From: Bacteriovoracaceae bacterium UBA7317
GTDB taxonomy: Bacteria > Bdellovibrionota > Bacteriovoracia > Bacteriovoracales > Bacteriovoracaceae
Direction of reading: 5' to 3'
Assembly: GCA_002474345.1 (NCBI GenBank)
Contig: DKQD01000045.1
Location: 1 to 61,912, forward strand
Length of the DNA stretch: 61,912 nt
Part shown: positions 58,335-61,912 of the stretch, piece after piece
Layout of the letters: every line of letters starts with the position of its first letter
Numbering within the stretch: the stretch's first letter is position 1
Made by a program: the position numbers and the translations under genes
The notes under the pieces: generated by a model
The model's input: the letters and a program-made list of their open reading frames with translations, nothing else
Databases searched by the model: none
What the model was told of the DNA's origin: nothing

Positions 58335-58730
58335 ATGGAGACTAAGATAGAAAACGAAATTAAAACTGAAGCCGTAGAAGAAATCAAAAAAGCCTCGAAG
58401 AAAGACAAAGAAAAAACAGCTGAAGAAAAAGGTTTTAAAGAAATGAAAACCAAGGCCCTTCTTTCAACCTTACCAACTCACCCCCTATCTCTGTTTCAGA
58501 GTGAAATAAAAAAAAGAAATATTAAGGACGTCAATTTAAACGATATTTTGTTGGAGGCCATCGACCAGCTACCTCCTACTTGGTGGGAAGACAAAATTGA
58601 ATCATTAACCCCGCTGGAATATAAAGTTCAAGAAGCATTAAAAAAGCCCGACATGAGAGAAAAGTTGGCAAACTTGTTAGTTGAAGGGCAAACACAAGAA
58701 AATACAGAACAAAAAGAAAATAACGTATAA
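58335..58730 (+). CDS. hypothetical protein, charged
   Basis: A 131-residue cytoplasmic protein. The first 45 residues are Lys/Glu-rich and probably disordered; a helical core follows (HPLSLFQSEIKKRNIKDV, PPTWWEDKIESLTPLEYKV), then an acidic tail. AAAGGA precedes the ATG. No known family. A strong hairpin terminator begins just after the stop. Confidence 0.6.
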   Translation: METKIENEIKTEAVEEIKKASKKDKEKTAEEKGFKEMKTKALLSTLPTHPLSLFQSEIKKRNIKDVNLNDILLEAIDQLPPTWWEDKIESLTPLEYKVQEALKKPDMREKLANLLVEGQTQENTEQKENNV

Positions 58731-58734
58731 AAAA

Positions 58735-58758
58735 AAGGCCCTCAAAACTGAGGGCCTT
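58735..58758. terminator. bidirectional intrinsic terminator
   Basis: AAGGCCCTC (58735-58743) pairs with GAGGGCCTT (58750-58758) around 6 nt. The A-run on the left gives T7 on the minus strand, for the 58807 gene; the right side is weaker (TTTT after 8 nt). Confidence 0.82.
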
Positions 58759-58806
58759 CCAAATAATTTTCCGCTAATTTTAACTTAATTTAAAATTTAA
58801 GATGGA

Positions 58807-58986
58807 TTAGGCTTCCTTCTTGTAGTTAGTTAAATCATCACACTCTATTGTGACTTCTTTGTTTCTATAATTGAGTGCCTTAACAGCATTTTCAAGGATT
58901 TCAATTATTTGAATTTTTTTATGAGAACCGTAGAGATCATCGACCACATGCAATTTATCTCCTACTTGTAACTCAGAAATTTTCAT
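58807..58986 (-). CDS. small hypothetical protein (59 aa)
   Basis: ATG 58986 with AAAGGAGG 5 nt upstream, a near-ideal ribosome site. The peptide opens MKISELQVGDKLHVVDD and ends NYKKEA; acidic, with beta-strand spacing. KISELQVGDKLHV resembles the opening of several small hypothetical regulators, but no family was recognised. Transcription ends at the 58735 hairpin. Confidence 0.72.
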   Translation of the reverse strand: MKISELQVGDKLHVVDDLYGSHKKIQIIEILENAVKALNYRNKEVTIECDDLTNYKKEA

Positions 58987-59308
58987 AAAGTCCTCCTTTA
59001 ACTAAAAATTAAACAAAAACTCGTTTATTTAATCATTGGTGTAAGCAGCATTATTTACGAAAGCTTCGCTAGCGTTCTCATTAAATTTAAGTCATTTAAC
59101 TGTTTGATTGCAGTGCTTTCATGACTGTACTCGAGAAAATTCGCAAACTTACACCAATATTTAATATTGAGCAACCCCATTAAAGTACATTTTTAGTCAA
59201 AATTCAAGAAATAGTGCTCAATAGGGACTTTTTACACACCGCGTCTACTTCTTTCTACCAAAATGACCAAGTTAGAAGACTTCTTGGCAATGACTGAAGG
59301 CCAAAGCT
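58987..59308. other. 322-nt intergenic region with a closed stem
   Basis: No gene found. It contains an 11-bp perfect inverted repeat, ATTGGTGTAAG (59035-59045) against CTTACACCAAT (59148-59158), that would close a domain of about 124 nt with small internal hairpins; see findings. The remaining 150 nt up to the 59309 gene are without visible structure. Confidence 0.5.
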
Positions 59309-59536
59309 CTAATAGTGCCCGAAGTGACGCCTCACAAACTCTGCAGAACCCTGAGAGAATCTTTGAGATGGAGAAAACTTAAACCACTCATCTAGCATCC
59401 TTCCTAAACTAACTTTATTTATATTAGGAAAGTCCTTTTGTACCATACCGAATAGGTCGTCTTTATCAGAAGGCCCACTCCTTAAAAGAGCTGCAATCCT
59501 TTCTGCATCATCGTCAGTAACAATATGATCTGTCAT
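59309..59536 (-). CDS. small hypothetical protein (75 aa)
   Basis: ATG 59536 has GGAGG 4 nt upstream. The protein is acidic at the N-terminus (DHIVTDDDAERI) and basic at the C-terminus (SAEFVRRHFGHY). The layout AERIAALLRSGPSDKDDLF...VSLGRMLDEWF suggests a small helical domain. No family recognised. It lies 76 nt behind the 59613 gene. Confidence 0.65.
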   Translation of the reverse strand: MTDHIVTDDDAERIAALLRSGPSDKDDLFGMVQKDFPNINKVSLGRMLDEWFKFSPSQRFSQGSAEFVRRHFGHY

Positions 59537-59612
59537 TATTCCTCCTCATTATGGTTTGAACATTTCTTCTTAGTAGCTAAAGCACCTTCCATTATCTCAA
59601 GAAAAAAATAAG

Positions 59613-60287
59613 CTACAACCTGTAGGAACTTTTGAACAATTGGAATGAATAGCTATGACCAGAGGGCATAACAGCTTTTAATTTTAAGGGGTAGAATCCA
59701 TTTAGTTCAGTAAAAAGCTTTTGCTGGAAAAAAAAATCGCTTTGACTTAGACCATTAAAAACAAATTTTTCGGCTCCAGAGCTTCCTGTTTTTTCAATAA
59801 GTTCTAAAGAAGGATGGAGGTGAGACAGCTCTAAAAAAGATAATTTGTCTCCTCGCTGCTTAAGTTTAACCTTAATTGAATCAATGACTGAAAGGCACTC
59901 TTTTAGGCTTCCAACAGAAGAATCACTGCCCTTTTGCAAAGGCCCAAATAATTCTAAACCTGAACTTCCAACTCCTTTTAACTGACAAACCTCTCTTGAT
60001 CGAAAAAAGCATTGACCTTTTTTCAAAATATAATCGTCCCAAGAGCAGTGACTTGTCACTCTTTGAAGACCTACCCTTTTAAAAAAAATGTTCCCATCCG
60101 AAAAAGAGAATAAACCATTTTGGGTCAACCAATCCTGGTTTTTTAGAATATCTAAAATGGTTAAAACTTTTAAAACCTTCCCTTTTTCCCTAGACGGACG
60201 GTATGACTTCAACATTTTATTCCATAAATAGTTTGATGGCCTAGGACCTTCCCATAAGAACTCACCTTTTCGCACGGCTTGCCTCAC
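59613..60287 (-). CDS. hypothetical protein with JAMM/MPN-like signature
   Basis: A 224-residue protein. By eye it holds the elements of a JAMM metal site in order: E112 (SSGLELFGPL), H156/H158 (ELSHLHPS), S181 and D184 (NGLSQSDFFFQQ). The gap between HxH and SxxD is 22 residues, longer than the usual 7-10, so this is tentative. No signal peptide. The start is unclear: GTG 60275, behind GAGG, is as likely as 60287. It lies 70 nt behind the DMT transporter gene. Confidence 0.5.
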   Translation of the reverse strand: MRQAVRKGEFLWEGPRPSNYLWNKMLKSYRPSREKGKVLKVLTILDILKNQDWLTQNGLFSFSDGNIFFKRVGLQRVTSHCSWDDYILKKGQCFFRSREVCQLKGVGSSGLELFGPLQKGSDSSVGSLKECLSVIDSIKVKLKQRGDKLSFLELSHLHPSLELIEKTGSSGAEKFVFNGLSQSDFFFQQKLFTELNGFYPLKLKAVMPSGHSYSFQLFKSSYRL

Positions 60288-60357
60288 AACTGACTTAAAG
60301 TCTTAGAAAGGTATATTTATCGGATTTTTAAGATTAACTATTTGTTTTAAGCATCTT

Positions 60358-61239
60358 TCATTTTTGAAAGAGCAAAATATTCATTCCAAAAATAAAGAAG
60401 CAAAAAGAGATAAGTAGATACTTTGAAGGCCACCTTTTTTCTATAAGGCACTCGAAAAAAGCTGCAAAAATTGTTCCCGTTATTGCAAGTCCAGAAAGTG
60501 TCGCTAAATGCCCTGTTTGAAGGGCCTTCAAGTAAAGGGCCAAAGATAAAAAAGTTCCTATTAAACTGCCAAAGAGGGCCAATCCTTTTAACTTAGAAGA
60601 CAAAATAGAAAAGTTTTTGTACAAGTCCAAGGGCCTCCATCTAGAAAAAAGAAAAAAAGCGAAAAGAGCCCCTAGACAACGGTAAAAATTGCCTTCCATA
60701 GAGGTTAATGCCTTTTGAGAATCGAAGGCAAGCCTTGTTAATATTATACCCCCAGCATCTAGAAACATCCCAAAAAAGGCCATCACAAGACCCATAAACT
60801 GCCAGCTTCCTTTCTTTTTAAATGACTCTAAAGAAAAGGTTCCGACACAAAGAATAAAGAAAAAAATAGCGTTTAATTTTTGGAAATCCATTGTTTGAGA
60901 AAAAATAACAGAACCAAAAAAACCAAGAATAAGAGGTTGAAAGCCAAAAAGGATCAGGGTCCTTCCTGGACCTAATTTTGAAAACGCTTTTAAGAGAAAA
61001 ACATCTCCTATCGCCAAGCCTAAAAAACCTGAGAGGAAGAGAAGGCAACCGGAGTATAACTCCGCTCCTACCCAGCTCTTTGTGAAAAAAAGATAAGCTC
61101 CGAAAGCAAAAAGCGCTATCAAAGCCTTGAAACAGTTCATCCATGTCGCTGATATGACCCTACTGAAATAAGTAAAAACTTGAGAGGCAACGGCGAAACA
61201 AAGGTTGGCCCCTAAAGCAAGATAAATGACATCTCTCAA
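60358..61239 (-). CDS. EamA/DMT-superfamily transporter
   Basis: A 293-residue membrane protein with ten helices and two EamA halves. Start TTG 61239 has GGAGG 7 nt upstream. LALGANLCFAVASQVFTYF opens helix 1; the second half ends SGLAITGTIFAAFFECLIEKRW. Substrate unknown. It leads a probable operon with the two hypothetical genes to its left and is divergent from prfC. Confidence 0.82.
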   Translation of the reverse strand: MRDVIYLALGANLCFAVASQVFTYFSRVISATWMNCFKALIALFAFGAYLFFTKSWVGAELYSGCLLFLSGFLGLAIGDVFLLKAFSKLGPGRTLILFGFQPLILGFFGSVIFSQTMDFQKLNAIFFFILCVGTFSLESFKKKGSWQFMGLVMAFFGMFLDAGGIILTRLAFDSQKALTSMEGNFYRCLGALFAFFLFSRWRPLDLYKNFSILSSKLKGLALFGSLIGTFLSLALYLKALQTGHLATLSGLAITGTIFAAFFECLIEKRWPSKYLLISFCFFIFGMNILLFQK

Positions 61240-61409
61240 ACCTCTCCCTCCAAGAAAGTCCTAGGACCTTAATGCCCATGGATCTGTCCTCATATACAAA
61301 CAAATTTTATTGCCTCAGCCCTAAAATAATAACAAAACCACTCTACAAACATGGACGGGAATCAAGAGGCCTGATATACAGGAACGGATTATAAATTTAG
61401 GAGAAAAAT

Positions 61410-61912
61410 GTGAATAATTCAACACTTAAGCGCTGTACCTTCGCTATTATTTCCCACCCTGATGCTGGTAAAACCACTATGACTGAAAAACTTCTGTGGT
61501 TTGGCCGGGTCATTAGAAAAACAGGGATGGTTAAATCAAAGCATGGGAACTTTGCAAAGTCAGACTGGATGGAAATTGAAAAGGAAAGAGGAATTTCTAT
61601 CTCAAGTTCTGTAATGTCCTTTCCCTATGGTGAAAGGGCCATGCACCTCCTAGATACTCCAGGCCACAAAGACTTTTCTGAAGATACATACAGAACACTA
61701 ACTGCAGTAGAATCAGTCCTTATGATGATTGATTCAGCAAAAGGTGTTGAAGAGCAGACTATCAAACTTATGGAAGTCAGTCGAATGAGAGACACTCCTA
61801 TTGTCACTTTTATGAATAAGTTTGACCGTGATACGATGGACCATTTTGAGCTTATCGATAATCTGGAAAGCATTTTAAGCATTCAATGCGTTCCAATGAC
61901 TTGGCCTATTGG
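61410..61912 (+). CDS. prfC: peptide chain release factor 3 (start only)
   Basis: GTG 61410, with AGGAG 6 nt upstream; the ATG two bases before it is followed by a stop. The first 167 residues read as RF3: G1 SHPDAGKTT, switch-region [12 protein letters not shown]3 [15 protein letters not shown]4 MNKFDRD. This translational GTPase recycles RF1/RF2 after peptide release. The gene continues beyond 61912. Confidence 0.95.
   Translation, partial: MNNSTLKRCTFAIISHPDAGKTTMTEKLLWFGRVIRKTGMVKSKHGNFAKSDWMEIEKERGISISSSVMSFPYGERAMHLLDTPGHKDFSEDTYRTLTAVESVLMMIDSAKGVEEQTIKLMEVSRMRDTPIVTFMNKFDRDTMDHFELIDNLESILSIQCVPMTWPI

Noticed and set aside
59035..59158. integron attC-like site or tmRNA
   Set aside because: The arms lack the GTTRRRY/RYYYAAC core boxes, and there is no tRNA-like end or tag-reading frame.

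Overview
The window reads as chromosome of a low-GC Gram-negative bacterium. The closest fit I can offer from gene content is a predatory or predator-related member of the Bdellovibrionota (Bacteriovorax/Halobacteriovorax-like). This rests on the AT-rich bias, the many exported lipoproteins and hydrolases, the dense signalling set (7TM-DISM kinases, class III cyclase, cyclic-nucleotide-binding proteins, REC-PilZ, HD-GYP-like), the monomeric isocitrate dehydrogenase and the TldD/TldE pair. That placement is inference. I see no phage, insertion sequence, CRISPR array, rRNA or tRNA, so the region looks like ordinary chromosome with unusual proteins scattered through it.

Layout. 1-6.3 kb: two divergent 7TM-DISM sensor kinases (the left one cut by the window edge; the right one a kinase/receiver/adenylate cyclase fusion) followed by a one-domain cAMP-binding protein. 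6.5-19.8 kb: TrmB-like methyltransferase, small Cys-rich lipoprotein, two large metzincin lipoproteins, an AGCS symporter, a C39-like lipoprotein protease, monomeric Icd, a fatty-acid hydroxylase, an SDR and an AIM24-family protein. 19.9-26.6 kb: signalling block with a REC-PilZ-like protein, a metallo-beta-lactamase/tandem-CNB fusion, and a membrane CheA-like kinase in an operon with an exported DKxxHF protein. 26.8-30.7 kb: DMT transporter, extended SDR, thiopurine methyltransferase, hydroxyacid dehydrogenase. 30.7-39.1 kb (minus strand): tilS, ftsH, folP, pyrC, a trypsin-like protease and a degenerate HD-GYP protein. 39.4-48.0 kb: exported EEP-family phosphodiesterase, HIT, topA, two small exported proteins, tldD/tldE. 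48.0-53.7 kb: SSS symporter/FliG-N-like/DUF423 operon, single-domain response regulator, AlkB-like enzyme and a PuuD-cupredoxin fusion. 53.8-61.9 kb: large exported protein of unknown function, DUF1820, DUF2799 lipoprotein, CtaA, several small unknowns, a possible JAMM-fold protein, a second DMT transporter and the start of prfC.

How parts may work together. One adenylate cyclase with the residues expected for ATP, plus two proteins with cyclic-nucleotide-binding domains, suggest a cAMP circuit in which a membrane sensor feeds cytoplasmic effectors. Housekeeping genes (tilS-ftsH-folP, topA-HIT, icd, prfC) are interleaved with exported hydrolases. The most distinctive single observations are the PuuD-cupredoxin fusion, the MBL/tandem-CNB protein, the kinase-cyclase fusion, the cryptic JAMM-like protein, and several unexplained intergenic structures.
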